Of a stretch of DNA of 64,000 nt, positions 10,823 through 23,664 are shown piece by piece. The position numbers and the translations under genes are program-made. The notes below the pieces were generated by a model, which searched no databases, had not been told where the DNA came from, and saw only the letters and a list, made by a program, of their open reading frames with translations. This DNA comes from Zychaea mexicana (Eukaryota; Mucoromycota; Mucoromycetes; Mucorales; Lichtheimiaceae): NCBI RefSeq assembly GCF_025766255.1, contig NW_026516694.1:351355-415354 (forward strand). The letters run 5' to 3'. Within the stretch, counting starts at the first letter, position 1. Every line of letters begins with the position of its first letter.

Positions 10823-12632
10823 TCAATTGAAAGCCTTAATGGCAGTAAAGACCATAACAAGAGAGCCGAAACCAAGTAATATAACACTGCTGATGTCGAG
10901 CCATCGTTTTCGTTTGGGTAGCACAAGGGTGGCAGTATCGCCATCTTTAGGCAGTAAAGGCTGTCCTTCTCTAATTATATCCGCAATTGCTTCGCCCCGG
11001 TTCCATGGCAGCCAGTTAGGATGAAACGCACCAATATATGCCAAAGCAGGCATAATGTATGCAAGATAAGCGGATGCAAAGCCGCCGACGACAGAGTATA
11101 CTTTTCCCAGGGACCGCACGCTAACACCAAAGAACAAGAAAACGACAAATAGCACGACGGAAACGCCATAATGCTGGATCGCGGTTGGTTGTTTCTCTGA
11201 TGTCTCGAATCCGAGCGATTTTTGTACGGCATCGCGTGCAGGATAGAAAGCCATACTACAATACAATAAAGTACCCATTTCCATTATTAGCTCTTTTCTT
11301 AACCACCAAGGGCTCCAAGGAAAGGGGCAACATCTGAGGGGATGTTGTGTATGTGAATATGTGTCAAACTGATGTACATGCCCGACCACTTACGGAACTG
11401 TCAGCACCATGGATAAGCCCAATGACAATCTGCCGACATTGATCACGTTATCATTTTCCGGGAAATTGGCAAAAATGTTGGACTCGACATCCTTGCCAAA
11501 ACTGAGATAACCAATGATGGCAAATGTGATAGAGACGCACCAGCTGAGAAATACCGAAAGGCCTGAGGTACAGCCCCATGCCGTGCTGGACTGGTTTCGT
11601 TGCGATAGATAGTTATTGAATGCCACCTGTGAGCACACTAATGCAAACGACATGATACCAATAGCCGAAACAGGGTCTGTGCCCCACATGGTCAATGGAG
11701 CTTCATGAAGTTTCGAATATGCAGGAGCACGGATTAAAACACTGAGGATCATGACGGGTAGCAACAAGACCGAAACAGTAGACCAAGAGGCCAAAGCACC
11801 GATGGATCGTGGCAAATTCAGTGGGAAAATCTAGTAACGATAAACATTTTTTTTGTTTGTTGAACAACGACGACTCTCGTTTTTTCTTCTTCTAATTCGA
11901 CGTACACCGTCATAATTGCTGACATATAGTTCATCAAAGAATGAAGTAGGAAAGGTATATAATCCACATACCACAAACACTGCAATCACGGCGGTCACAA
12001 GCTCACGATTCGAAAAAAATGTGTAATTATCAGGCAAGTAGAGCTTGAGTAAGATAGGAAGTGTGTCGGCCACCACTACCGTAAGGTATAGATAATCCAT
12101 GTCATACGAAGAACGGTTAATTTCAAAACATCAAACAATAACTCCTGGCACAATACTACCAGTACTACTATGTGTACATAATAGACGATGATGTATGTAA
12201 TGCAAACAAAAACTAACAGAAAATAGACTTACGTATAAAATAGCTTATACAACTACCCGCAGATTGGATAAACAGCATGAGATTTAATGTGTGAAAACCA
12301 AATCGTCCCATGACATGCTCGCCAAGAGCGGCAAACTTGTACACACCAAGACGCTGACCAGCCAAAATCATGGCATACACAGCAGCAAATGTTAAGAACC
12401 CCACGATCACCGAAAGGATGACACCGTTAATGAATCCAGCTAGCAGTAACGCGAGCGGAAGTCCTATTACGCCTGCCCCGACGGTCGCATTCACCATATT
12501 AAATGAGACTTCGATGATGTTTCGGGTACCATAGCCAGGCTGATCCGATTGAAGCAAGTCGAGGTCTTGTTGTCGAGATATAGACTCGTAGGATTCAGGC
12601 GGCTGTAATTTATGCTGTGTTTCTGATGGCAT
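10823..12632 (-). CDS. Amino-acid transporter, AAAP/AVT (SLC38-like) family (457 aa)
   Basis: A proton-coupled neutral amino-acid permease of the amino acid/auxin permease superfamily; fungal relatives (AVT) mostly act at the vacuolar membrane. Four exons on the minus strand total exactly 1374 nt: 12233-12632, 11972-12075, 11394-11830 and 10823-11255. Residues 1-40 are a hydrophilic cytosolic N-terminus. The first helix carries the diagnostic FNMVNATVGAGVIGLPLA. Later hydrophobic segments include VILSVIVGFLTFAAVYAMIL, LVTAVIAVFVV, WSTVSVLLLPVMILSVLI, VSAIGIMSFALVCSQVAFN, LSWCVSITFAIIGYLSFG and three in the last exon, about 11 helices in all. The conserved PMAFYPARDAV segment begins exon 4, which supports the acceptor chosen at 11256-11257 over the longer open frame to 11389. 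Substrate and compartment are inferred. Confidence 0.87.
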
Positions 12633-14547
12633 TGAGCAAACTGAAGTGATGTATTGTATAGAAGATGGGAGAAGGAAGAAAAAGAAATTTGGATGATAAG
12701 CGAGGGGCTACGGAAGGAAACAAAATTTGCATTTTAAATGTTATCGGAGACTGTAGAACAGACCAGAAAGGGAAATATTTTTTTTCGATACGAATCATTG
12801 CTCCGTTTTCACTAAGCGACTTTTTCAGGTAGCACCAATCATTGTCAGACTTCATGATGCAAATCCCACCCGGCATCACTAGCTACCCATACAAAAATAA
12901 AAAGGCATGAGCTTCCCCCCCCTTTGTCTCCCGTTTTACACATGTTCTATATGCATCTGTGTATGATATATCGTAGCTTAAACAGCCAATAATAAACATT
13001 GCACCCAATGTGAGTCAGTGTCCCCGAGCGGGCGATCAAAAAAAACAATAAGTAGTAATGCACATGAAGCGCCTATACTGGTGAGTCATACAACTGCTAT
13101 GCAATCATTAGTCTTTTGCCTACCTTACACTTCTTTATTCAGTAGCTTTGACATAGTTTTACTGAAGAGTCGTTGTTTTTTTCCCGTAAGCTTTCGCCAT
13201 AATAGCTTTGTTTAACCGCTTCTACATAACATCAGCATCTCTTCCGATGCGTCGTTTCTTTTGCCGGTAACTAATAGGGGTATAGATAAGCAATGCTGAT
13301 TTGCATTCTCTGTCCGAGTCACCGCTCCCCTTGCTTTTCCGTTACTGTTGCAGCCACTCTGCTATCTCACCCGTTATTCATGTCGTCGTAACCTTTGTAT
13401 AAACTGGCAATTTTGCAAAGACCCATAACTACTACCCAACAAAATATACTGTACTTTTAATTTTTAACCACCTCTTTTGCTGCAAAAACATACCACAACA
13501 GATACTAGTCCATTATCGTATAATTTAGCCAAGAAGTTAAATACGAGTCTTCAGCAAAGATTTTATATAGATAGGTTACGATCTCGCTTAAGCAACTCGT
13601 TCTTGCTTAATTTATACTCAAAGAAACTACTGTATATTTACTCAGCACTACCGTCTACGACGCCTGTATTCGTTGCTTCAAGCATGCGTTGTGTTATCAA
13701 GCAGCTCTCATAAGCTGATGATGCGTCAGTATGGACTTGTCGTCCCTCCTCTCAACTAACGCTCGTTACACGCTTTATGCGCCCTTCTGTGACATCTAGT
13801 ATAATATGTCATTGAATTTCATCGAGCATGTTGGATTTCTGATGACTGAACACGGTAGCGAAGAGTAAAAATGTGAGCGAGCCGTTGGGCATTTTTAGTG
13901 TATTGTATGTCATTCAACTGAATAATAAATTGTTAATCACTACAGCCACTCATCGCTATGGAATAAAACTTTTGTAGCCGTTGAAAAGTCCATTTAAACT
14001 AATGTTAGTCCATGTTAAAAAAATTGCTATGGTACTGTGATGTGAATTATACATTACATATGCGTAGCCACTTTTCAGCATTTGGTAAGACAATTATTGC
14101 TAGCTTAATTTATAGCAGTAAATTTTCCAAATCATCATACATCATAGTTGAGACCACCAGCTGATTCTTCTTATAAAATGTATTAGAAGAATCAAGAAGG
14201 GCGTCCACATAGCACAACATCATAGCACACCATCAAAACATTCCCAGTTTTCATTTGGGTGATGCCCTTTCTAATGTAAACAACAGTTGGCTGTATCGAC
14301 CCTTTCCCTAACGACGAATCGAATCTGATAAATTTTGTTTCAACCAGTTTGTATTTTAGTCTTATTTTTATTTCGACGTACAGCAGAGTTTGTAACAATT
14401 GACAGATAAAGGAGAAAGCATATTTCGCGCATGTTTCAGTTTTTTTTCTTTTGCTGCATCTCACTTTAGCCATTGTTCTTACGTACACGCAATACATGCT
14501 CTTATTTACTAGAAAAGTGTTTTTACAGATTATTCAGGCTCCTTCAT
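12633..14547. other. Intergenic, no gene seen
   Basis: 5' region of the amino-acid transporter and 3' region of the GATA factor gene. It contains scattered short frames (such as 13477-13713 and 14192-14497) with no recognisable family, Gly/Pro pattern or splice structure. Confidence 0.5.
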
Positions 14548-17374
14548 TTATGAAGAGGAGCCTGGCGGATGATGATGGTGATGATGAATAGGGTTATAAG
14601 ATGGTATAAACGAGGGAGGGGGTGTGGTGGTGGTAGAAGTTAAAGAGTGCGGTGGTGATGACGCATGTGATCCTTGTTGTTGTTGCTGTTGCTGCTGATA
14701 CACATGCTGCATAAATGCAGCTAATTCATTGTTGTTGGGCGCTACGGTCGAACGTGGCTGCTGCTGCTGTCGCTGCCGCTGTTTGTGTATTGCATGGAAA
14801 TTAGCTGCAGACGCGATCAGAGGAAGAACTTCTGCTGGAAGACTATTTAAATGCACCCCTATTGACTCCAATACTGAATATATAGCTGGCGGTAATCCTG
14901 CCTGTTGAGCTTGCTGAGCAGCTGTTGAATCCCATTGTGGTGGCGACGGTGTCGTTGTTGCTGTTGGATGATAGTGATGCTGTTGTTGTGACGAGGGCGG
15001 AGGCGTTGATTGTGGCGGTAGCGAATAGTTCATTTTCGCTTGTTGTTGTAGTTGTTGCGCTGGATCACCAGAGCTCGTAATTGTCGATGCCCAGGTAATG
15101 GAATGAGGAACAAGAGGAGGCGATGAAGTGATTGATGAATTGGCTTCTGTTGTGGTCGTCGATGAGGACGAATAAGCCGACACACGTCGCTTCCGTCGAC
15201 TGTTACTAGCACTCGTACTACCGCTGTTGTTGCTATTGCTAGCTACCGTTGCTTTAGTACTAACAAAAGGCTGAGTACCCGGAGACACACTCAATGGTCG
15301 TGCTGATGGCGGTCCTGGCGGTGGGCGGTAGCTGTTTGGTGCAATGTTTACTGCACCGGTTGCTGCTGAATTACCATTGCTGATTGCTGGCCATAACGTT
15401 GACGACGACGCTGATACTGTGTCCTGACGATCCGGAGGTGATGCAACCACAGAACGCTGTTTTGACTTGCTCCTGGGGCCACCTGGACCACTGGCAGCAC
15501 TAGCGCTACTGTTTCGATTGCGTTTCTTAATAATATCAGTCTTGAGACTGAGAGGCCGGACAACACCATGAAGTTTCAAAAACAAGCCACATGCGTTACA
15601 TAGTGGTTGTCCAGCTGGATTGCGACGCCATAATGGTGTAGTTGTCGTGCCACAGTTTGTACATTTCGTTTTGTTCTGACTCATCTTTTGCTGATGTAGC
15701 ATAGATGTCGTCGGTGCGGCTGTCGATGGAATATGGTTATTATTACTTGTTGGTGCAGCTGTAGTCGTCGTTGTTCCTGATGGTGCCTTTTGTTCAGCTG
15801 CTGCTAGATTCATTGTTGTAGTAGTAGTAGTGTCGTTGCTGCCAGCAGCTGCGACTTTCGGCTCTTCATCTCTTGAGGGCGAATGCGGCGGCGGCGTGCT
15901 TCCCGAAATATGCATACCTTGAAGGCCTAGCAGCGCGCTAGAATCATGAGAATCACTTTGGTGAGTTGACGTCGACAATGGCGATGACGCGCGTTGTTGC
16001 TGGCGATACTCCTGCTGATGCTGTTGCTGTTGTTGTTGTTGGTTAGGATAGTAAATCGATAAGATATCTTCAAAGCTAAGGCTGCCAGCATTTATAAACG
16101 GTTGTTGTTGCTGCGGGAAAGGGACATGTGCTGAAGGTGGATTTTCAGCTGTAGGAGTGGAAATAGATGAGCCTGGTGAGGTCACGTCTGCAAAGTAGAA
16201 AGGAGGTGAAGCATTCGCGGGTGGTGTGTTGTATGGATCAGTATGTTGCTGATGATGTAGTAGCGCGGTTTGAGCTGATAAGCTCGGTCCTGGAATATTA
16301 GACTGATAAAGCGGGTTTCCAATTACAGTCCGGTTCTGATGGTTTGGATGCTGTGATAATGGGAACGAAGGATTGAGGGAGGGTACAGATTGGCTCAACT
16401 CGCGTGATCCGTAAGGTGTGCCCATGGGTGCCTCTACCATAGGTTCCGCTGCAAATACATAGTCGGTCGAGCTCGTGCTGTCCATGTGATAATGTTGGTC
16501 TGCAGCGGATAGACGTGGTGAATATTCTGCTCGGCGTTTAGCGGGCTATTATATAAATCCAGAACAAAAAAATGGATTGCATGAGTACGTCCTTTTTGCC
16601 TGTAGAATATGGTGTAACTCTATGCGAGGAGCAGCTGTTAGATATATATGTGTGACATACCGTGCAATGTTGGATATCCTCGGTGGAAGAAGATGCACGT
16701 GTACTTCCAGACACCATGACGTTCCTTGGTTCTGGAGGGAGCTCCAAGTTTTCTCTCAAAAAGTCCATCATATAAGGTGGAGCCGACGACGACAAGAGTG
16801 CTGTTGTATCGTCTGCGGGCGGTGGTGAAGCTCGCTGCTCAATGGTGATGGCCGCACTTGGGACATACCCTATGTCGTGTCGATATGCTCCATGGTGTAC
16901 ACCATAGTGGTCATCGATGTTAGTGTTGTCGTCATCGTGATGATCATCGATCGCCATGGATTCTGCGTTGTAACTTGATGACTCTGCGTCGTTCTGGGCG
17001 GCTGATGCAGCAGCAGCAGCAAAAGTAGCAGCTTTTTCTGCCTCTGCATTTTTTGCTTTTAAAGTCATGGCCATCATGCGCCAAGTCAAGTTTTCCATAC
17101 GTGCCCCATTGGGTAGAGTATCTTTTGCCTTTGTGTACATGCGCCACACCTTGGTAGCGAGTGGATCCTTCTTTTGTGAATCATCTGAATCGGTGCTAGC
17201 AGCATCTTCGTCGTCGTCTTCTTTGTTGCCGTTGTTATTGGTGTCGTTGTCATTGTGCCCACTGGACTTTTTGGGTGGAAACAATGTCTCGGAGAGCAGC
17301 TTGTCGGCAACTGCTTCAATGTGAGGCTTCTTAGAGCGTGAGGTAGTAGTGGTATTATTTGTGTGTGGAGACAT
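14548..17374 (-). CDS. GATA-type zinc-finger transcription factor, AreA/NIT2-like (903 aa)
   Basis: A sequence-specific activator binding HGATAR sites; fungal proteins of this type control nitrogen-catabolite genes. Two exons on the minus strand, 16661-17374 and 14548-16545, join in phase 0 across a GTATGT...AATAG intron. Residues about 76-106 ([20 protein letters not shown]) match the N-terminal region of AreA-type factors (DUF1752-like). The single zinc finger [18 protein letters not shown] ... CNACG is near residue 533 (about 15583-15660), followed by a basic tail (KKRNRNS). The remainder is low-complexity: polyGln, polyThr, Pro-rich runs and a His-rich C-terminus. An M at 16483-16485 would start a shorter form without the N-terminal domain, but upstream coding sequence runs into it across the intron, so the long model is preferred. 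An AreA role is inferred from the finger plus the N-terminal domain. Confidence 0.9.
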
Positions 17375-17638
17375 GATGATGATGATGATGATCGTGCTGG
17401 TGGTGACGACAGTGTATTATACGTAAAGCAGTAAGGCGGTAGCAAGGTAATATACATATAAGAAGATAGACGAAAGAGAGGAGGCTATCGATGAGGCTAA
17501 CTTTTGCTAGTCTGCCTTTTAGATTCCAGCAAGAAGAAGCAGAAGAATGGGGAGTGGTAGAAAGAGAGAAAGAGAGAAAGAGCGAGAAAGTTGGGGGCAA
17601 AGCAGCAGCAGGAAAAGGGGGAAAGAGGAAGGCGGGAC

Positions 17639-17639
17639 A

Positions 17640-17681
<42 letters not shown>

Positions 17682-17725
17682 CAGAGCAAGCAAAGGGCAG
17701 ATGTATAATATATATATATATACAG
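17639..17725. repeat. (CAG)n/(TAG)n microsatellite and adjacent (TA)n tract
   Basis: About nine CAG units run into five TAG units (17639-17691), followed by an alternating TA run (about 17707-17722). The tract lies 5' of the GATA gene in its promoter or 5' UTR, so it is not part of the protein. Long serine or leucine frames across it are artefacts of the repeat. Confidence 0.85.
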
Positions 17726-18889
17726 TAATTAGACAATCTACTTTAAACACTCGGAAGGGTTCCTGTTTTACTTTACAAGATTACTGTAAAAATAAAAATA
17801 AAAAGCACGCACTGCCCGCCCACTCACTCACTCGCTCACCTCTTAAGGTTGACCGGGATCGCCTCTTGTTTTGTACACCGCAATTTCTCCTTTAGGCCTG
17901 CTATGCTACGCTTCGAAGCATGTGACTGGTCCAAATCCGGTTGGACGACGGTAACACATTTTGCTTGGAATTGTCTTTGCGATTAGGATAAAAGAAAAGG
18001 ATTAATCGAGGCCAAAACGTATCATGTAGACCCCGTTCCCATGCCCATCGGAGCAAGTGGAGAAGAGGCAGGAGGGCGTTGCTACGATACATCGTAAATT
18101 ATCCGTTGCACGGTAACTGTTGCTGCTATTGCTGCTGCTCACCAAGTTGAACTTGAACAACCCGAATGCTCCCGACCGTCAACACTTGTCCCTTTTTAAA
18201 GCTTCGTCTTCAAGTCGCTTATCTTTAAAGAAAAAAACCAGGTTTGCTCTTGCTTCCCGTCACCTTCAATCTTCTCCCGTCATGGAATATACTTGGGCGT
18301 CGTATATACAAAGGAGAAAAGACCACGCCCAGTCCATGCAAGGAAAGCAGGGTGATCTGGGAAATGTGCACATATTTGTTTTTATGATCTTGCATGTCTT
18401 TTATCTTATACACCAGAATATTGATTAGATGTTCAATTGTATTTTATCGCTTTTATTTGCTTCGCGATGCAAGCCGATCTGCTTTGCTTTTCTGGGTGTT
18501 CGCCGTTTCAAAGCGGACGAAGCCTTACACCCCCGTTCACTATGGATGCTCAAAAAGGCAAAGATGGCACTGCACCACCCAGAAAATGCGCTGTGATTGG
18601 CTAAAATCTCCATGTTGCACGAAAAATAAAGTTATAGCCTAAAAACTTACCTACAGCTGTCTCATGCATCTGCCTTTTGGCTGGATGGGGGGCCTTTTTC
18701 AGGGGGGTCTGGCTCATGTGACATGGAAAAGTGATTGATTTTTGCTAAGTCATTTCTGCATGAAAAAAGGATGTTCGTTCAATGATGTTGGCAGCATATA
18801 TTAGGAGTTAAGCATACAGTAAGAGAGAGATAAATTGATAATGAATGAGACATAGGAAATAAGGTGGACTTACATAAAAAAACAGCAGG
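17726..18889. other. Intergenic, no gene seen
   Basis: Region between the GATA promoter and the minisatellite near the transposase. Short frames at 18120-18428 and 18394-18642 lack any recognised motif. A homopolymer-rich patch (GGGGGGCC, CAGGGGGGTC) lies at 18685-18710. Confidence 0.45.
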
Positions 18890-19175
18890 AAATAGAAAGA
18901 GCATAAAGATAATGGGAAGAGCATAACGATAATGGGAAGAGCATAAAGACAATAAGAAGAGCATAAAGACAATGGGAAGAGCATAAAGACAATGGGAAGA
19001 GCATAAAGATAATAGAAAGAGTATAAAGATCATGGGAAGAGCATAAAGATAATAGAAAGAGCTTAAAGATAATAGAAAGAGCATAAAGATCATGGGAAGA
19101 GCATAAAGATAATAGAAAGAGCATAATGACAATGAGAAGAACATAAAGGATAATGGGAAGAACATAAAGAATCAC
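18890..19175. repeat. 20-bp minisatellite, about 14 copies
   Basis: Tandem copies of a 20-bp unit close to AGCATAAAGATAATGGGAAG in exact 20-nt register, with variation at a few positions (GAT/GAC, GGGAAG/AGAAAG/AGAAGA). The array ends about 60 bp before the stop codon of the transposase gene on the minus strand. Leu/Ser/Phe-rich frames across it are repeat artefacts. Its place next to a CMC-type transposase fits a subterminal repeat array, though no terminal inverted repeat was found. Confidence 0.9.
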
Positions 19176-19235
19176 AAGCAGAAAAGTAGAAAAAGAGAGC
19201 ATAGTGGAATTTAGTCATAAGAGAGGTACAAGTCT

Positions 19236-22108
19236 TCACAACGACGAGACTTCTTCCGGAGCCAACATCAAAAGCCTCCACAGCGAACCGAACTTGCCAA
19301 TGTTGATGATGCGCTCTTGTTGACCAGTAGCTTGAACTTGGATGTCCAATGCTTCCAAGAGACTTAACTCTGGAAGATGTACCTCCAACGTACCGGTCCC
19401 TGAGCGGCTTAATCTGACATTGGCAGCATCGTCCTTACTGGTGTTCGTATAAATGGACGTGGAAAAGTACGTTGTATATGCAGAGGATAAACGAGGGAAG
19501 TCAACGGTGGGGTACGGTGTGATTACGGGCTTGAACAATTTTAAGTACACTGCTCCTGTACGCTTGTTCAAACTTGTAATTTCAGCCAAGACATCTTGAC
19601 ACCCACTGCTCTTTCTGATCCTAAAGAGACCGCTGACGCCTCGCTTAAGAGTCACCATGTGCTCATTATTGTCGACGTTTTCACGGTCAGCTCCGAAGTA
19701 CAACTTGCGGAAACTGTCGTTTGCTCGTACAAAATCAATGATCTTGTTGCTTGCATGAACGAGTCGACCGGACGCGACATGGCGAAAATAGCCGCCATTG
19801 ACAATACAACGAAACATTGTATACCGTCCAAAGGAAACAAGCAGGTCTCGCGAAGGGTTGTGGCGGTTGGTGTGGAAGATGTGTTCTCGGAGGAATTTGT
19901 TGAACTGTTCGCCTTTTTCTGATTCAAAATGAATAGCAGTGGCGAAACGCTCGATATCCTCCACGATGTGATGCAAGATGTGCAGCTTGGGCTTGCTACC
20001 CATCTTACTGTTGGCGGTCATATTTCCTTGCGCAACAAGGAAATTGTCGACAACACCAATCATAGCCGTCAATTCCTCCGTCTTCTTGTTCAGCAGCAGC
20101 TTGTACAAAGAGAACTTTGTTTCTATTTTGGACATGAATAATAGCGACATGACCTCTCCGTGTACACGGAAGCAGTCAAAGAACGCCCGGAGACCCTCCA
20201 TTTTCTCCTCGCTTTTTGCTGACCAGCCATGATGGAGGAGATCGTTGAGGATGATGGCTGCTTGCTGGCTAATGACCTTGTAATCGCGACCGACAAAGGA
20301 ACGGCGAAGACGCAGACTACTGCTGAGCATGCGACGGAAGGCTTTCGAGTCGTAGCTACGGCACTTGAGCTCGAGGTCTTTGAGCTCGTCGCTGTCAAGA
20401 TAATTACAAAATTCAAGCAGGAGGTATTTCGTGATTCCCAGCATCGTGGTGTGCAGTATCTCTACTGGGCAGTCTTTCGTAATGTCAAACGCCTCGAGCT
20501 TGCCCAACGCCTCCCCACCAGTCAGTTTATATCCTACAGCAGTAGGATTCGTTGTCATAGTGTCATTTGGCAGTCGCACCGGATCCTCCAGATCAAGACC
20601 CATTGACAGCATTGCAACGTCAGTAATATTGCGAGGTGGAGCTGCCCAGTGCTCATCACATCCTTTGTAGTAGTAGCACTTGCGACAAGGAAAAGTTGAA
20701 GCAAGGCCTTTGCTACACACGAGTTCGGCGTGCCGTGGATTGTCGGCCGAAATAAAGCACAGCGGCGCCACCACCAACACGTCCTGATTGCTAGCAGCAT
20801 CGAACATCACCACACCCTTTTCAAGCTCGCACAAGTCCTCGACAATAAAGGGAAGCATCTCCAAAGCAGTCAATTTGTTGTGGACAGCGATCAAGTGCGT
20901 GTTCTCCCGTTTGTTGCGTTCAGCGAGTGGAAGCGCAGCGGGCGTTAGAGACCAGCTATCGAACTTGTTCCATTTTTTTGATCTGTTGCCGCTGGTGTCA
21001 TCAGTGAACAAGTTCACTGGTACGATCTTGACAGGCAGCCGACGATCGTAACGCAGACCGATTCTGAAATCACTGTGCTTCGTAAAGTCAATAGGAATGA
21101 ACTCGCCGCTGCCGAAATCGCAGAAATCTCCAGCAGCACCGGAACTGGTGACCTTTGCAGCAACGTGCTCGAGATAATGCCATTTGCAATTGGCATCATA
21201 ATCAAGGGCGAGTCTATCGATTGGCACTGTTACGTAGTATAGATGTTCAGGATCGCTCTCGTAGGAAAGTACGACTACTTCCGTGTTACCCTGCTTTTTG
21301 GCCAGTTTGACAGGACAGATGTCGGCAAATGTAACACCATGTCTAGTGTAGAACTTTGCAATTTTGCACGTTTGCTGCCCGATACCAATTATTTTGGCAT
21401 AATCACCAACCCAAAGCATTGCTCCTACAGAATTGGTGACGCACGGATGCTGGAATAGATTGCAGGTGTTCCATTTACTGCCTTGCGTCATTTCGATTCG
21501 CTGGTCAGGCGTTTTGTCGGGTAGAGCACTCAAACTCGAAGAGACAGTTGGATCAGCGTTGAGGAGCTTCAAGCAATCTGAAGGCTTATGCATATGTGCC
21601 GCAATTTCGACGGTTTCGTCTGTATTGGGCTTACTGATCTCTGCTTTGACTGTTGTTACTTTTACTTTCGGTACTTTGCTTCGCTTAGCATACGATGGAT
21701 CCATCATCCAACGAACAGACGGCACCTTCAAGTCCTTATCCTCACGAAACATTACGGCTACATCTTCAAGAAGGCTTTTCAGCTGCTTTTTCATCATCCT
21801 GTCTTTCAGACGATCGTCTGCGTGGAAGAAGGCAGCAAGACGAAATTGCAACTGGTTTTCGAAAGGGTACCAGTCTTCGTTGGTCTCGTAGTCGACGCTA
21901 AAATCGAGCGGATTATCACCATCATCATCACCTTCGTCGATTTCATCGTCGCTGCCACCATCACTCTCCACATCAGCAGCCAATTCGGCATTAGCATTGG
22001 ATTCCTGCCGCCGAGAGAGGAAAACACCGTACGACTGACGCAAAGCAGCAATGTCGACAGACTCGTTGTCACTGTCAGCGTCGTCTTCGACGTCGTCGTC
22101 GCTAGCGC

Positions 22109-22146
<38 letters not shown>

Positions 22147-22376
22147 TCTCCCGAATTTGTGCTGTCAATGTCCATATCCTCAGCGTAAGAAGCCGAAGCA
22201 CGGACAATGCGGGCATCATATTCAGCAACATTCGCCTGATGGCTCGATGAGCTAACATGAGTTCTCCAGTTTCCTAAGCCATCTCCAAGCTTAACGACAG
22301 TGTTACAAGGAACACATGTTTTGGTTTTACGCTGCTTCTGAGTTTGTGCATTAATGGAGAAGACGTTGAAGGGCAT
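19236..22376 (-). mobile_element. Plavaka-like (CMC superfamily) DNA transposase, intact 1046-aa frame
   Basis: One uninterrupted frame on the minus strand. The N-terminus has a zinc-finger-like Cys/His cluster (CVPCNTVVKL ... NWRTHVSSSSHQ). Next comes an acidic region with a 12-Gln tract (a CTG run at about 22109-22145) and Asp/Glu-rich stretches. The central region carries signatures I associate with fungal Plavaka/CACTA-like transposases: LFTDDTSGNRSKKWNK, then CFISADNPRHAEL, a Cys pair (FPCRKCYYYK), EILHTTMLGITKYLL and KPKLHILHHIVEDIERF followed by NRHNPSRDLL. Catalytic residues would be Asp in the TDDTSGN and ISADNPRH region, but the exact triad cannot be assigned by eye. No stop, frameshift or intron is seen in more than 3 kb, so the gene is recent or under selection. 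Terminal inverted repeats were searched by eye and not found. The superfamily call is moderately sure; transposase origin is more so. Confidence 0.68.
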
Positions 22377-23664
22377 AGTCGGATGGAGATGGTTGTAATT
22401 GAGAATAAAGATAAGTGCAAAAGAGAAAAAAAAGGTAAGTGCTGAGTTAAATTTAAAATGCCTCAGCTCAAATTCTGCCTCCCTTTTTCTCCACCTTCTT
22501 CTTGCCCATCATCTTTTGCAATTCAGGTAACAATGTTTTACTGATTTTCTTCGTTTAAGACCATTAAAATCTAAATTATTAAAGCATCTTCTTAGATGTT
22601 CTCAAACTAATCTGTAGGCTATTATAAAACAAGGTAAGAATGCTTAGTTGCTTGTTTGAAATTAGAAAAAAGCTCTCTTTAGTGACTAATCTCTTTTTGA
22701 ATTATTAGTCATGATGGTGCTATAAGTGCTTTTATTGCACACTGTCTGTAAGTATACGTTTATTCCTCTAGGTCATGGGCTGTTAAACGACATGGAAATC
22801 GCTGATATATGTTTCTGTTAAACCATAGGCTAACCATAGGCTATATGAAGTACGCGCCGATTTATACTGCTCATATCTTTGGTAAGTTGAAAATGATGAC
22901 GCGTTGACAAAACCTATATAAGCTATTAAGGCTAATCATTATCTCTTTAAAAGCAATACTAGAATGGCATATTCTCAAGTATCAGATTCACTACTGTTTT
23001 TTTAAATCCTTTTTGCAAGCTTGAAAGCGTCATCGATTATCTTATTAGCGTGTTTAGTTACGCAGCATCCATAAAATTTAGCCCATAATTATTTTCAATA
23101 AACGTTTTTTTTACGCCAATCCTATCCAAAATGCAAAGCCTCATCATCTGCATCTCATCGTAAATGAATTGGGGGGTGGGGGGGCCTGGTTCTTTTTCTG
23201 CTGTCCCAATATGGTAGCTGCATGCGATAACTCAAAAAGGCAACTGGTTTCCTCTTTTTTTTTTGCACGGGTGTGTACATATCCCGTCGACAGCAATGCA
23301 CGCCCTCGCAGCAAATCATTATCGAGATAATGTAATTGGTCCATGGTCGTGTATTGTTTAAGTGTGTCAGAGGTTAAGGTTCTCTCTCTTTCATTCTTTC
23401 TCTCTCATCTCTCTCATCTTACACAGCACAAGCAGCACTAGGATCACTAGCTACTATCTTTGCGAGATAAGATAAAACAGAAATATATCGCCCTCTCTCT
23501 CTCTCTCTCTCTCATATTGCCTTTTTACCTGACATGGATGGTTTGTGTACGCGCTTTCATTTCCCCGAGAAACCGGACCCCTCAGAGCATCGTGTATATA
23601 CGATATAAAAAAATACAGTCTACTTTATTGTATATGATAGGTGCAAAGAGTAGCAACTATTTGC
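22377..23664. other. Intergenic, no gene seen
   Basis: Upstream region of the transposase and downstream region of the mannosyltransferase. It is AT-rich with a (CT)n patch near 23492-23513. No coding signature or inverted terminal repeat was recognised. Confidence 0.5.

Noticed and set aside
11256..11389. Reading the amino-acid transporter straight through this interval (CCPFPWSPWWLRKELIMEM)
   Set aside because: Splicing at 11255/11394 gives the conserved PMAFYPARDAV junction and keeps the phase; the read-through segment does not fit the family.
14548..16485. A GATA protein starting at the methionine at 16483-16485
   Set aside because: The frame continues upstream ([19 protein letters not shown]) to a good acceptor and joins in phase to an exon carrying the AreA-type N-terminal domain.
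17355..17895. Leu-rich and Ser-rich frames upstream of the GATA gene
   Set aside because: Produced by the CAG/TAG repeat and pyrimidine runs in the 5' region; no start context or conserved block.
18890..19175. CRISPR-like array
   Set aside because: Units are contiguous 20-mers without spacers, in a eukaryotic context.
18779..19202. Two long Leu/Phe/Ser-rich frames resembling membrane proteins
   Set aside because: They are translations of the 20-bp minisatellite and have no independent support.
21588..22250. 220-aa open frame on the plus strand opposite the transposase
   Set aside because: It is the mirror of a strongly coding minus-strand frame, its Leu run comes from the CTG/CAG tract, and no motif was recognised.
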